Assembly: GCA_030272155.1 (NCBI GenBank)
Contig: CP126200.1
Coordinates: 5,530,001 to 5,594,000, forward strand
Origin: Tetradesmus obliquus
Taxonomy: Eukaryota; Chlorophyta; Chlorophyceae; Sphaeropleales; Scenedesmaceae
Length of the DNA stretch: 64,000 nt
Reading direction: 5' to 3'
The notes below the pieces were generated by a model. That model was not told where the DNA came from. It saw only the letters and a list, made by a program, of their open reading frames with translations, and made no database searches. Below are positions 20,694 to 33,052 of the stretch, piece after piece (within the stretch, counting starts at the first letter, position 1; every line of letters begins with the position of its first letter). The position numbers were made by a program, and so were the translations under genes.

Positions 20694-23600
20694 TCAGCTG
20701 GCGGGTGCCGCCTCAGCGATCACCTTGCCCAGCACCTTGCAGCAGTGGTCGATCTCCGCCTCAGTCACCGTCAGCGGCGGCACCAGCCGCACCACGTCGC
20801 CCTTGCCAGCAGTGATGACCAGCAGCCCCGCAGCGCGCGCCTTGTCCACCACCGGGCCTGCCATGAAGTCCAGCTGCACACCCACCAGCAAGCCCAGGCC
20901 ACGCACCTGCAGGAGAGCAGCAGCGGCAACACCAGCGCAGCAGTGCAGGCAGCAGCAGTGCAGGAGGCGTCAGTAGCAGCAAGCAGGGAGCAGGTGGGCC
21001 ACCTGAGGTAGCGGTGCCGCTGCATGCGTTGGTTGTATGGTGCCTTTGCGCATCTGCACGCTGCAGGGTTGATTGCGCAAGCCCTGCGTGCCTCTGCCTT
21101 GAGCTCACCGCTGCTCAGCACAGCAGGTAAGCCACCAACAAAGACGCATCAACCATGAACAGCCAGCACCTGCGCGGGTGTTGTCCCTCTGTGCAGCTTC
21201 TCATTGACACGTAGCGAACCGCAACTGCATCAGGACGCATCGCGCACCTCCTTGACGTGCTTGTTGCCAGCCGTGGCGGCGCGCAGCCCCTGCCGCAGCC
21301 GCTCGCCCTTGGCCACCACGCTGGCCAGGAAGGCTGGGTCGGCGATGGTGTCAAACACGGTGCAGGCGGTGGCGCACACCAGCGGGTTGCCCGCAAACGT
21401 GGAGCCGTGGTCACCTGGGAGGAGGGAGGCAGCAGCATCATCACACGGGAAAGGGAGGCAGCAGGCAGCACGGACACAGCAACGATGTCAGCATGCCACG
21501 CGTGTGCATGTGTAGGTGTTCTGCACAGCATATGGTGCTTCACCCCACATTGTGTCGTGCCAGAATCAGCCCACGCTCAGCACCCACTGCCTGCCCGTCA
21601 TCCCAGCCTCCACCAGTCTCCCAACGCAACCACAGCAGCAAGCCATGGCCACTGCGCACCAACAGACAGTCACACACGCCCCTGCCTCCTCTCCTCCCGC
21701 GCACCTGGCTTCATCACGTCTGCCACCTTCTGCTTGAGCAGCACCGCCCCGATGGGCAGCCCGCCCGCCAGCGGCTTGGCCAGGCTCATCAGGTCTGGCT
21801 CCACGCCGTAGTTCTCGTAGCCCCACAGCTTGCCGGTGCGGCCCAGCCCGCACTGCACCTCGTCAAACACCAGCAGCGCGCCCGCCTCGTCACACAGCTG
21901 GCGCAGGCCAGACAGGAAGGCCTGCTGGCTGGGCGTGCAGCCGCCCTCGCCCTGCAGGGACGGCAGACAAAGAGAGCAAGCCACACGACAGCAGGAGCAG
22001 CACAGCCGAGCGTGAGGAGCTCTTGCATAGGGTGGTGTATGTGGACATGCACAGGGTGGTGTATGTGGACATGCACAGGGTGGTGTATGTGGACATGCAC
22101 AGGGTGGTGTATGTGGACATGCACGGCATAGGGTGGTGTATGTGGACATGCACAGGGTGGTGTATGTGGACATGCATAGGGTGGTGTGTGTGGACATGCA
22201 TAGGGTGGTGTATGTGGACATGCATAGGGTGGTGTATGTGGACATGCACGGCAGTCGGCTGCCGAGGTGCCCAAACACACATGTCTTGAAGCCAGCACGG
22301 GCAATGCCAGAGGGCGTCAGAGGAAGCTGGCTTGCCTGGCTGTGTGCAGAGTCGGCTGCCACAGCTGGAAGCATCCACGCTGTACCCGCACTGCTGCTGT
22401 GTGGTCATGCTCTGCAGGTGGGCAGCAGTGCGCTGCACTGCACCAGCCGCACCTGCACCGGCTCCACAAACACGGCCGCCGTCTTGCCCTTCTTGATGAC
22501 GGCTGCCGCGCTGTCCAGGTTGTTGTACTCGGCCAGCACGTGGCCCGGCATCACTGGCAGGAAGGGGCTCTTGTACTGCTCCTTGTAGGTGAGCGCCAGC
22601 GCGCCCATGGTGCGCCCGTGGAAGCAGCTGGTGAAGGACACCAGCTCGTGAGGCGCGGAGGCCTGCGGCGAGGGGCGACACAACAGGGTTGGATAGTGAA
22701 AAGAGCTTGTACGACAATACTAAGCATGCAGGACAGGGTGGCATGGGGCACTGGCACATGAGGTTGTGCAAGTGCGTACTGTGCTGCTGCTGCGGGACGT
22801 TGTGTTGTTGGTGCCTGCTGCAATATGAAAGCAACACAAATTGTGTAGGGAACATGCTGCTGCTACCGCTGCTGATAATGATGAGCCGCTGCCCGCACGC
22901 ACCGTGGCGTCGTAGGGGTCGATGCCTGCCTGCACGCGCGCAAACTTGCGCGCAAACTTGATGGCGCCCTCGTTGGCCTCTGTGCCGCTGTTGCAGAAGA
23001 AGGCCTTGTCAGCAAAGCTGTTGTGCACCAGCCGCTTGGCCAGCTCGACCTGAGCAGCACGCGCACAGCCGCAGGTGTGCAGATGCAGGCACAGACAAAC
23101 ATTGCGAAATTGTTGCAGTGCAAGCAGCAGGCATGAGGTAGCAGCGGAGCAATGGTGAGCGTGTACACTGTCTGCTGCTTTTTTATGGCGCTGCACAGCA
23201 CGGCTCGGCATGCGGAAGCGCTGCAACAGCAACCCTGCACGCATGCAACGGTGACGGCGTACAGCATGACTCATCGACTGCACTGGCAGCCGCCGCCACA
23301 TGCTGCTGCAGCGCTGCTCTCATAGCAGCCATACCTGTGGCACTGTGTGGAACAGGTTGCTGGTGTGTGTCAGCTGCTGTGCCTGTGCCGCCAGTGCTGC
23401 GTACCAGCGCGGGTCACTGTGGCCCAACGCGTTAACGGCAATGCCTGCAGGCAGCAGTGAGGAATGCCACACAACGATGCTTGAGCAGGCTCCAACATGT
23501 GGCTGTTCGCTGCAAGTAGCCATGGTCTGCCTGCTAGGCCAACACATCTTGTTGCTTGGCAGCAGTGCACATTTAAGAAACTCAAGAGGCTGTGCAACCC

Positions 23601-24251
23601 TTTATGCAGGTGCTGTCGGCAGTAGTGCAGCTTGCAGGACGCGCTGCTCAGACCTCTGCTACTACTACTTGGCATGTGGCAGCAGAGTGGTGGGTCTCAG
23701 GCCAGACCACATCCACACGCACATCCCTATGCTGGACCCAGGCAGCTCGGTATGCTTGTCACCAGCGCTGCTGCCAGCATCAGCCTACGGCATCATGGCC
23801 ATCCACACACAGCAGCACAGCAGCCAGCACAGCTGCAGCCAGGCACTGCAGCCCCATCATGCGCAGCACATGGCAGCATGCAGCAGTCCAAAACACAAAC
23901 AGACTATATGAAAGGACAGCGTTTAAACATCCTGCAGGCAGCCGCACCTGCAGCCATGTCCAGGTACTCCTTGCCGTTGGCGTCATACAGCTTGCTGCCC
24001 TCGCCCCGCACAAACACAATGTCTGCAGGGCGCCCGTACGTCTGCAGCACATACTGCGCCTCATCCGCCACGATCTGCTTGGTGAGGTCTGCTGCTGCTG
24101 CAGGCGCTGGCGCAGGCGCGGTGGCAGTGGCTGCAACCTGCACAGCCCTGCTGCTGCGTGTGCGGCGAGGCGCAGGCAGCAGCGGGCGCTGCTGGCGAGC
24201 TGCCTGGTGCTGCTGCTGCAGCATACGGGTGCTGCCACTGTGAAGCATCAT
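20694..24251 (-). CDS. ARG9: Acetylornithine aminotransferase, plastid
   Basis: Seven exons on the minus strand: 24251-23948, 23444-23335, 23049-22903, 22662-22453, 21951-21705, 21414-21248, 20906-20694; all phases agree, giving 465 residues. The enzyme transfers an amino group from glutamate to N-acetylglutamate semialdehyde in arginine synthesis, using PLP (EC 2.6.1.11). Visible family motifs: [41 protein letters not shown] (Asp contacts the cofactor), [14 protein letters not shown] (the Lys binds PLP) and [11 protein letters not shown]. The first 55-60 residues are Ser/Arg/Gln/Ala-rich with no early acidic residues, a plastid transit peptide. The start is the first ATG of the open frame. 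Intron 4 holds a 24-bp minisatellite. It converges with the 5-alpha-reductase gene. Confidence 0.94.
22025..22250 (+). repeat. 24-bp minisatellite, about nine copies, in an aminotransferase intron
   Basis: The unit is GGTGGTGTATGTGGACATGC plus ACAG or ATAG, with one partial unit near 22124. It lies wholly in intron 4. On the coding strand the unit contains TGTGCATGTCCAC, which is shared with the minisatellite at 41914-42095. Confidence 0.9.
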
Positions 24252-25369
24252 GCTCGCTGCACAGCCCTGCAGCAGCACAACGTGATGCAGCGCAGTGAGG
24301 GACTAAGCAGCTTGAGGTGGAGCTGCTGCAAGCGTGGGGACTAGGGTTGTCTGCAGAATGTCTGAGCATGGCAGCGCCTAAAGGCCGGTTTAGGTCAAAA
24401 TGGGCTGTGGTTCATCAATTGCCTGCAGTACACAAGCTTGGCTGTCCAACGCCTCAAACACAGCGAAGAAAGGAAAGCGTGTGCTTCCTCTTTCAAGTTG
24501 CTGTTCACGGCCTGAGCGTAGCCGGATTTCGTTCAAATACCATAGCGTGTAAGTTACCTTGAGGTGGAGCAATTCGGTATGCTGGTTCGTTGGCTCCCAA
24601 GCTGGCTCCGCTGCTGCAGACAACTGTTCTGGTTCGCCACCAGGTGCACCGACACGTGCTACGCAAACTTTGCAGCAGAACGAAGCAGGTTTGCCCAGCG
24701 ATGTTGCTGTAGTGGCGACGATCGGCGGAAGAAGACGAGTGACCCTGTTACAAGCACGTGTTTTGTGAAAGAGCGCTTCATGCACAAGGCTAATAGCCTG
24801 GAACGAACATTTACTTGGTACGAGTAAGCGTGTGAAGGGTTCTGCGACATCAGGCGAGGTGTTGCAGAACAATGTGTGATGTACAGAGGAGTTCTGCAGG
24901 CACTACGTGCAGGCCATGGAGATCCTTCAAGGTGCGGTGCTAGATCAATTTCATTCATATAAAAAACGCAGCCATACTATGTAGCAGTACCGCAGCTAGC
25001 TGGACGGCAGAGCTGAAGTACACACTGATGGACCCAGCCAGCTTGAACCTGGGAACTTGTCAGAAATCGTGCTGGATGGTTTGTGCATTGGGTGCTTGGG
25101 ACAAATCAGTGAGGTGAGCATTGTCTGCCCATCCTTACGCAGGTGCATTCCGCAGCACTCGTCCTGTGTGGAAGCAGGGCAGGTGTACCTCGAGATAGGC
25201 TTTGTTAGAAGTCCGACATCTGAAGTCGGCCATAAGCGGTTCACTTGAATTGTTTTTAGATTATTTTGAATTTTTTTGCGCTTTACATTGATTCTGCTTC
25301 AGTTCGACGCCAACAAAACAGTGTGGCACCAGCAGGCCTTGCTGAGCCCTCAACAGCGCCGCGCATGTA
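24252..25369. other. Divergent 5' region between the aminotransferase and TMEM242-like genes
   Basis: The two genes start back to back about 1.1 kb apart. A TATAAAAAA-type element lies at about 24956-24966, in plus orientation. Overlapping frames on both strands have no splice logic or family match, so I call no gene. Confidence 0.5.
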
Positions 25370-26524
25370 ATGCAAGATAAACCAGATCGCAAGGAAACCA
25401 TTGTAGACATAAAGCCGTTTCATGTGATCCTGATAGGCTCTGGTATTCTGGGCTCTGGTAAGCCAGCCAGCACAGCCTGCTCCCATCGCTGCTGCTGCTG
25501 CTGCTGCTGCTAAAGTGATTCTGACGCTGTCAATGCCATTGCTTTGCAGGCCTGCTGTTGACAGCTTCTGTTTCATACAAGCAGGCTGGAAAACAGTAAG
25601 CAGCGACTCTAGTGTGCCAATGGCTGTCAGCGGCAGCAGCAGTTCTGCTGAGATGCAGCATCACCAGCAGCAACATGACTGGGACCAAGCTTCGACAGCT
25701 CTGCAAAGCCGTCAGTACACCAGAAGCTGCTGCAGCAATGCTACAAGCAGCGTGCTCAATCATGTGCATGTGCACTGCTGGTATGCCTGCCCCAGCAGCT
25801 GAGGCTGTGCTGTATGCAGCACAGTGGCATGTATGGTATGCCAGCACATGTGCCATGGCTGTGCTTACCAGGTATGCTTTGTACGTGGCGTTTTGTGCAG
25901 GCTAGCAGCTGAGGGCATAGACGCCAGCCTCAGGCGGAAGGTATTACCTCATGCGGTGAGCAATTGCAACACAAGATAAGCTGCCATCGACTGCCTGCAT
26001 GCTCATCGTGCTATGCAGCGCTTGTGTCAGCAGTGGGACAAAGTGCAGTCAGCCGGCAAAGAGTACTGCTGTGCCTGCAGCGGCCTGAGTGTCTCTGCCG
26101 CGCCACACAAGCAGAGAGGTCGGCTGCACACAGCGGCAAGGCCTGCGCATGCTGGTGCAGTGCTGTGGCGCAAGGCAGTGGCCAAGCTTCAGCAACGCCC
26201 GCCTGCTGCAGCCACAGGGCACGGCAGGACCCAAAGCCTTGCAGAAACACCCACACGCTTTAGTGCCCTTGGCGTGGTTCGGACATTTGCAGCTGCATAC
26301 CTTCTTCTTTTCAGTGTCATGCTGGCTGTCACACCGTGCTGCTGCTGCTGCTGCTGCTGCTGTTGCAGGTGAAGGCGCTGGCTGGCAGCCTGCTGCTGAC
26401 GGGGCTGGCTGCTGCTGGCGGCTTCTACGCGCTGGAGAGCTTTGGCCTGGTCAACAGCGAGGCGCCCACCAGCATGTCCGCCTTCGGCACAGCCTGGGAG
26501 ATGGTGGGGCGGCCACTGCCCAAG

Positions 26525-26567
<43 letters not shown>

Positions 26568-26584
26568 CAGGCAGCAGACCCTGA
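25370..26584 (+). CDS. TMEM242-like small membrane protein
   Basis: Exons 25370-25457, 25550-25595, 25901-25955 and 26369-26584 join in phase to give 134 residues; human TMEM242 is of similar size. The ATG is the first after an in-frame TGA at 25343. There are two hydrophobic helices, one around HVILIGSGILGSG and one around SLLLTGLAAAGGFYAL. The segment AVKALAGSLL followed by GFYALESFGL and a Met/Phe-rich stretch matches the conserved end of the TMEM242 family, which in animals helps assemble mitochondrial complex I and ATP synthase. The C-terminus is extended by about 15 glutamines and a few other residues. The exons are short and the similarity was judged by eye, so the family is likely but not certain. 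Confidence 0.65.
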
Positions 26585-27084
26585 GGTGGGCTGCTGTGTG
26601 GGCAGCACCTGCACAAGCAGTTGCTTGGTTACCAAACCACAAGGACACACCAGTCCGGCGCCTGCAGCGTGTGTGCCAGTGGGTGCTGTTGTAGCAGGGT
26701 TCGGCAGGATTTGGGTATTTTGTGGGCTGAGCAGTGCATGGATGGCCCTGCCGTGCATATGTCTGGTTTCTACGCCAGCTTGTTCTTTGCAAACTCTTCA
26801 AAACGCCAAAGCAGCGCACATGTCTTGATGCCGCATCAACCGTGTGGGCCACACGGTGCCTGTCCCAAGTTGAGGGTCATGCCAACCGCTTGCTGGGCAG
26901 CCACTGGCAATCATGCCACGAACATGCTCAAGCATACGTTCTACTATCATTGGTGCTGGGCACAGCACAAGGACCTCAACTGTGCTGAGGCCAGTCTGCA
27001 GGCGTATACCGTGGGACACAGCCTGGTCGTTGCCCGTCATCGGCCGACCCGGGTGCTACCTGCAGTGCTATATCAAGTTTTACG

Positions 27085-27089
27085 TGTAA
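27085..27089 (+). promoter_or_regulatory. TGTAA poly(A) signal
   Basis: This lies about 500 bases behind the TMEM242-like stop and upstream of the next TATA box. Confidence 0.5.
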
Positions 27090-27253
27090 CTCTTTTCATC
27101 TTACTTCATTCATTCGCGTGTGCATCGTCTGTGTCTCATCAACAGTGCGAGCTGGGAAGCAGCTGAACAGTGCAAGCTGCGTGGCAGCTACGGTGGGACG
27201 CTACCACAAGCTACCACGTCCCATGTAAGACATAAAATGCATCGCGAAGCCTG

Positions 27254-27260
27254 TATATAA
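27254..27260 (+). promoter_or_regulatory. TATA box of the LPMO-like gene
   Basis: TATATAA followed by GGG lies 113 bases before the ATG at 27373; transcription would start at about 27285. Confidence 0.65.
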
Positions 27261-27372
27261 GGGCGTCTGGACAGAGTGGTCAGTATCTCCTCTCGGCCTT
27301 ACTTCGCGCCATACCGTTCACAACAGCACAGTGTTTTGATCACTTCTGCAAGTGTCTTAGCAACCAACTAAC

Positions 27373-30300
27373 ATGAGAGGCAGCGCTTTCACGCTGCTGT
27401 TTGCAGCGTTCCTCGTGGCTGGCGTGCAGGGCCACGGCTGGCTGTCCTACCCCGAGTCCCGCAACTCCCGCGCACTAGCGCCAACGCCTTACCCACCACG
27501 CCTGCGGGGATTGCGTACAATCGCAATGCAGGCAACGGTCGAGCGGAGTACAGTCCAGTACAACAAAATCTGTAGTGTGGCTCCTGCCAGCCTGCTAGGA
27601 TGAACCAGCCTGGTAGGTGCCAAGCAGCGTCGTCTTACACCTGCCCTCTCACACATCTCGATACAACATTTGCTGCTCTGCATGTGTGCGTGCATCTGAG
27701 TAAGAATAGTCCATGGGTTTAGCAATAACAGGCGTTTGCAGGCCTTGCATGCCTATGCATGTGTGAATTTGTGCAAGGCCTCACCTGCTGCTGTCTGCTG
27801 CTGTCTCTGGCTGTGCCGCCTCCCATTGCACCAGGTGTGTGCGGCGATCCTTTCCAGACCGTCACCAGCCCGAGCCTGGGCTCCTACTTTGCCAACATGG
27901 CGCCCATGGCGGCCACGACCTTCTCGGCTGGGCAGCGCGTCAGGTTCAGTTGGACGGTGAGTGGCCAGCTGCTGGTGTGGGGTGTGCTGAGCATGGGAAG
28001 TCGGCAGCTTGTTGGCCAAAGTTGATGTGCAAGTCCTGGTGGAGGCTTCAGCACGTGCTGCAGGCTGCAGCAGCCTGTGATGCAGCGCGCACTCAGTGGG
28101 CCTGCACCTCGCAGCCAGTTGTTCCTTCCATCAGCGCTGAATGGCACGCTGCTGTTGCTGTCGCCGCCTGCAGATCACCACGATCCACGGCGGCTTCTTC
28201 AGGTTCAAGATCTGCCCCCAGCGCACCGGGCTGACGCAGGCCTGCTTTGTCGCCAACGTGCTGCAGAGGTGAGGCCGCACATGCAGCCGCCTGCAGGGAT
28301 GCTGCACTGCTGCCGCGCTTGCACATGCTAAGAATCTGCTAGAATCGGCTTTCCATTCAGTGTCTGCTGCTGCTGTTGCACTGCATGCTGGCACTGCGGC
28401 GCGGCTGCGCTGCAGATCTGGTGCAGTGGAGAGCAGGTGCGGCGGTATGACGCTTGATGCTATAGGCCAAATCCAAAGATGGTCAGCAGTCAGACAGCGA
28501 GCTGAACCGCCCAGGCCTCACCCGCTGTGCTTGTTGTGTGCTGCTGGTTACAGGGCTGATGGGCTGGGCACCCGCACCTACATCCTGAGCAGGCAGTACA
28601 GTGGGCCGTTCCAGAGGCAAGGTATCGACCCCGACTTGTGTACTCCACGCCTGAGTACATCATCTCCTCCAACATCAACTGCGCGGGCGGCTGCGTGCTG
28701 CAGTTGGTGAGTGCATGCTGCTGCCAACCGCCAGCGCATGCTGCTTTCTGCTGTGGTCATCAGTCAACGGCAGCGACGCAGCCGTGCAGTGCAAAGGCTG
28801 GCGGATGTGTCGCGCATGTGTGTCCCATACTATGTACTGTGCTTGCTGATACACAGGGAGCGCCCTCCCTGAGGGCTGCTAGCAGCACCTCTGTGTTGTG
28901 CCTCATAGCCTTGGTTCTCTGCAGGTTGATTTTGTTCCGATGTTGGGCACAACCAGCAAAAGGCTTGCACACCTGCTTGCATGCAACCAAAAATGAGAGT
29001 GACGCTGTTTGCGTGTGGCGTGCCCCCGCAGGAGTGCCACTCCCTCAACTCCTGCTCCACGCCCTGCGAGAACACTGCGCAGTGCATCGGGAACGGCCTG
29101 GACTACAACGACCTGCGCAACCCTGTGCTGAACCAGTTCAACATGCCCGCCTGCAGCATGGGCCCCGACTTTGGCAATGGCGAGCACTTCCACAACTGTG
29201 AGCGGCACGGCAGGCACTGCTGACTGGCTGTCAGCCTCTGCATTGCCTGAATGTCCAGGCAGGCCTGCAGGCAGGGTGTGGCTCAACTGCTGTGCTGCGC
29301 TGTAGGGCTGTCAAGCGACGCTCTCTTCCGTGCGCTGGCACTGTGGCAAGCAGATCATTGTGCTGCTGTTGCTTTGGCAGGCATGCTTGGGACGGGCTTA
29401 AAGCTCAGAAGCTGCAGTCACGCTTCTTGCGGCAAGATTAGCAGTAGCTTGCAAGGACGCACGCTGCTCAAGGCACAGGCCTCTATCTGCGCAGCCACCA
29501 GCCAGCTCTGCCAGCAGAGCTTCAAACGCTGCAAGGCGGTGCACCTCTGTAAAGATCTCTGCTGCCGCTGCTGCTGCTGCTGCTGCTGTGGCTGGCTGTG
29601 TGTGTGCACAGGTGCCGACATCATCATCACCGGCAGCAACGGTGGCGGACCGGCCCCTCCCGGCCCCACCCCGCCCAGCCCGCCTCCCCCCAGCGGCTGC
29701 CGCGCCTTTGCGCCCTCCGGTGGCGCCTGCTCCGCCAGCGTGTGCTGCCCCAACCGCGAGTGGTGAGCCGCTGCAGACGCACTGCGGGTGGGGGCTGGCG
29801 AGCTGCATGGGCAGTGCCTCAACGCATTTCAGTGGAAGCATGAAGAATGCATTGGACGCAGCACTTGTGATGTCTCGCAAGCAGTCAGCCACACATGCTT
29901 GCTCTGTGCTCAAAGCAGTCGAGCATGGGCTACAGGTGGACTGCACTCACACTGGTGCTGGCTGTGTGCCCGTCTGAACTCTGCCCACAAGTGCTGACTG
30001 CTGCGTCCGCTGCGCTGTCTGCTGCTTTGCCGCTCTGCGCCGTCCCATCGGACACGTGTACCACAGCTGCTCTAGGTTCGGCTGGTGCGGCACGACTGCC
30101 GAACACTGCAGCCGCGGTGCTCCTCCTGCCTCTCCTCCGCCGCCGCAGCCGCCTGTCTGCAGCCGCACTGCTGCGCCTGGCGGCGCCTGCGGTGCCTCTG
30201 CCGGCGGCACGTGCTGCCCATCCGGCCAGTGGTGAGCAGCGCCTGGTTTGGCAAGGTGTCAGCAGCAATGATGCGTATGCTGGGGCATGCTGCGTAGGCT

Positions 30301-30547
30301 GCATGCAGTTTGCATCCCAGCCGACACATGTATGCAGGCGTGGGGGAGCCTGCAGCAGAGCTACAAGGGCCAACAGTGCACGTAGATGGTGGCTGCATCT
30401 ACGTGTCGTGCAGTCGAGTAGTGGCTGCTGACATGTGCATGTGCAGCAGAGTTTCTCACGCTGCAGCAGCTTGAAGCTGTGCATGTTTGATACAAGGCGC
30501 AACTGCACGCATACTGCAACACAGCTGTTTCTAAGCTTTTTCTGTGC

Positions 30548-30607
<60 letters not shown>

Positions 30608-31354
30608 CTGTGCTGCCGCTCCCCACGATTTTCCGACGTCACAGCTGCTCTCAATTGTGAGTGCTGAGGGCGCAATGCTGTGCAGCAGCCATCGTTTCTT
30701 TTGAGCCTGAAATTCCAGCCGAGCATGTGTGCGTTATGGATGGACAGCTGTTACAGTACTGCAGACCACAGTCAAGCTGCACCAGACTGTTAGGCTGTTG
30801 CTTCCATGCTATGTATGCACATGCTCCTGGCAGCCAACAGCACTGTCGATGTCCCAATGTGTGGCAGCTGTTTCTATCATCGCCTCCGTATGCTCGCATC
30901 ACCTCACTTCTTGAACACGACTGACCTTGTTCATCTGCTGCTTTGTGTGTGCAGTGGCTGGTGCGGCACCACCTCCAGCCACTGCGGGGCAGGCTGCCAG
31001 AGGTCCTTCGGCAACTGCTCAGGAGCACGCGCTGCACGCCGCGCCCGCCGCCAGGGGCCCACCAACACAACAGCAGCCGACACCACCACCACCACCACTG
31101 CCACCCTGGACACTGCCGCCGCCCCTGAGGCGCCCGGTGCCATTGCCGCTGCCACTGCCGCTGCTGTGCCGGCAGATGTCGCTGCTGCCACAGTCCCTAC
31201 AGTAGATACGGCTGCTGCTGCTGCTGCTGTGGCTCCGGTGCCCGTTGATGCTGCTGCCGCTGCAGCTGCACCAGTGGACGCAACTGCAGTGGCTGGCGAT
31301 GCTGCTGCTGCTCCCGGCACTGAGACAGCCGCCAGCCCTGCACCCTCCCCCTGA
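27373..31354 (+). CDS. Secreted LPMO-like protein with two hevein-type chitin-binding domains; frame broken
   Basis: Exons 27373-27612, 27835-27956, 28174-28268, 28554-28706, 29032-29197, 29612-29762, 30067-30231 and 30955-31354. After a 20-residue signal peptide the mature protein starts HGWLSYPESRN, so His1 and the His of TTIHGGFF can form the copper histidine brace of lytic polysaccharide monooxygenases. GVCGDPF and FHNCADI are further family marks. A Pro-rich linker leads to two CBM18 modules (each with CC and GWCGTT) and a Thr/Ala/Pro-rich tail of about 110 residues. The likely substrate is chitin or another glucosamine polymer. Three lesions break the frame: a shift near 27460-27500, an in-frame TAG at 27573-27575, and a shift near 28600-28620. 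The remaining exons are intact with good splice sites, so this is a young pseudogene or carries sequence errors. Exon 7 could also start at 30076. Confidence 0.8.
30549..30603 (+). repeat. (CTG)n tract, about 18 copies
   Basis: A pure triplet run in the last intron of the LPMO-like gene, not adjacent to an acceptor. Confidence 0.9.
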
Positions 31355-32614
31355 AGTGCGTGATACGTGCAGCTGTGGTGCTGTGCGCATGCAGCGGCAC
31401 GGTTGAGGCTGGCGCGTGCTGGCTTTCTTGTTGCTTCGACGGTTGTGGGTGTCCATGCTAGAACTCGGCTGCACACTACGTGAGGCAGCAACAGCACAGT
31501 GGAGCTGTTGCAGTGCATGCACGCAGCAATGAGCGGCTCATGTCTGTGCAGGTTGCGTATCTGTGACCAATCCCATACACATACAAAATATCTCTTATAT
31601 ACAGCATTTAACATTTAAAGTTACATACATAGCATTTCAAGGGAGGCAATGTCCAATAACTTTGTATAAGTACGAATTTACTTTGTCTAGCTTGGTACGG
31701 CAGTTTGAGCTGAGTTTGATGCTGTGATCTGTTGCAGCTGATTATCGTGTTTTAGTAGTGCTGCCTTTCAAGCTCTTACTCAGTGGTGTGTTTCAGTGCG
31801 GCTAGTGTTTCAGTGCGGTTAGTGTTTCAGTGCGGCACAGCTGGGTGCCTGCAGGGCAAGCAGTTGCTGCATGTCTGCCAGCAACAGAGGCCCAGCTAGT
31901 GCAGGGAAGGCTTTTGTGACAAGGTGGTCTGTAACACTGTAGATAGTCACAGTGTGGCACAAACTGTTTCAAGAGAGGTGGCTGGTAGCTTGTCTGATCA
32001 TCAGCACCAGCTGCTAGTGCATGTTCAGGCACGGCGCAGTGCATGCAGTTGGCCTGGTGATGGGTATCTCACACAACCAGGGCACATCCTTGCTTGCGAG
32101 CTTGCAATTGTAGCGCAGCCCTGACACCTGGCTGTGTGGTGCACAAAGTCTGTTGTCACACTTGCTTGTGGGTGCGTGTGTGACCGCTATCCATTGTTGT
32201 CTGGGGAGTACTTCACAGGCCCCTGCAGCCAGGTGGCTTGCCTGAGCTGCAATGGCAGCTCAGACACACTTGAACACAGTAACACAACGGTATCCGCCGT
32301 CGCAGAGTAACAGGTCAGCTGATATGTTTGACATCATTAACATCAACTGCCGTCCAGTAATCGAACAGCATCGGCGCTCGTTAGGTAAAACAGACTCAGT
32401 GAAAAAGCGCCAAATCAAGGAACTGCCGCTAGTGCGAACTCGTTTCCCTGTCCATACACGTTCTGCATCCAAAATGTGGTTTTAAACATATCGATGCTGC
32501 TTATAGGCTAGTAAGCGTCTACGGCCCTGCGCGCCAAGGCGGGCGTACTGCTCAAACATCGCAGCACCTGCCATTCAGACCAGGATGCTATGAAAGCTGT
32601 TACATACCGCAATC
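31355..32614. other. Intergenic stretch, AT-richer
   Basis: No gene is supported. A TGTAA at 31930-31934 may end the LPMO-like transcript. A 17-bp unit repeats three times at 31788-31835. A 77-codon frame at 32252-32485 has no recognisable features. Confidence 0.5.
31788..31835 (+). repeat. 17-bp tandem repeat, three copies
   Basis: The unit is TGTTTCAGTGCGG plus CTAG or TTAG. Confidence 0.85.
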
Positions 32615-32829
32615 ATGCGTCAAATAATAGACAGAGCCGCTCGCTTGACGCTGCTGCTCTTGCTGATGCCACTGGCCATTGCCCGATATTTGCATCAAGT
32701 GAGTTGGGGGGACTGTGGTCAGAGAATGCATCGGTATGAATTCCGAGATGTATCAGCACTGGATCAGACAGGGTGTTGGCTGACAGCTAATTTGTATGGA
32801 CCGTGTTTTCGCACCAATGCCACCTGCAT

Positions 32830-32902
<73 letters not shown>

Positions 32903-33020
32903 CCGCATGCATCAGCTTCACAATTATGAATGGGTTGAGAAACAAGACAGCTGGGATGCCCTCTCAAGAAACAGAGCAGCAGCTGCGGTACCACTAACGC
33001 CTTAAGTAACAGCAACTACA

Positions 33021-33052
<32 letters not shown>

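Noticed and set aside
22025-22250. Regular direct repeats that could suggest a CRISPR array
   Set aside because: Units are head-to-tail without unique spacers and the DNA is nuclear eukaryotic; it is a minisatellite. The same holds for 6505-6624, 10883-11043, 41914-42095 and 60737-60910.
24390-24872. A 160-codon minus-strand frame upstream of the aminotransferase gene
   Set aside because: It overlaps similar frames on the other strand, lacks a recognisable motif and does not join to neighbouring exons.
30076-30954. A missing extra exon completing the second CBM18 cysteine pattern
   Set aside because: No small exon with flanking splice sites was found in the 30232-30954 intron; the direct join is in phase, so I kept it and noted the shorter cysteine spacing.
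32252-32485. A 77-codon ATG-started frame upstream of the fucosyltransferase-like gene
   Set aside because: No motif, and an equally long frame lies on the opposite strand; it may be promoter or 5' UTR sequence.
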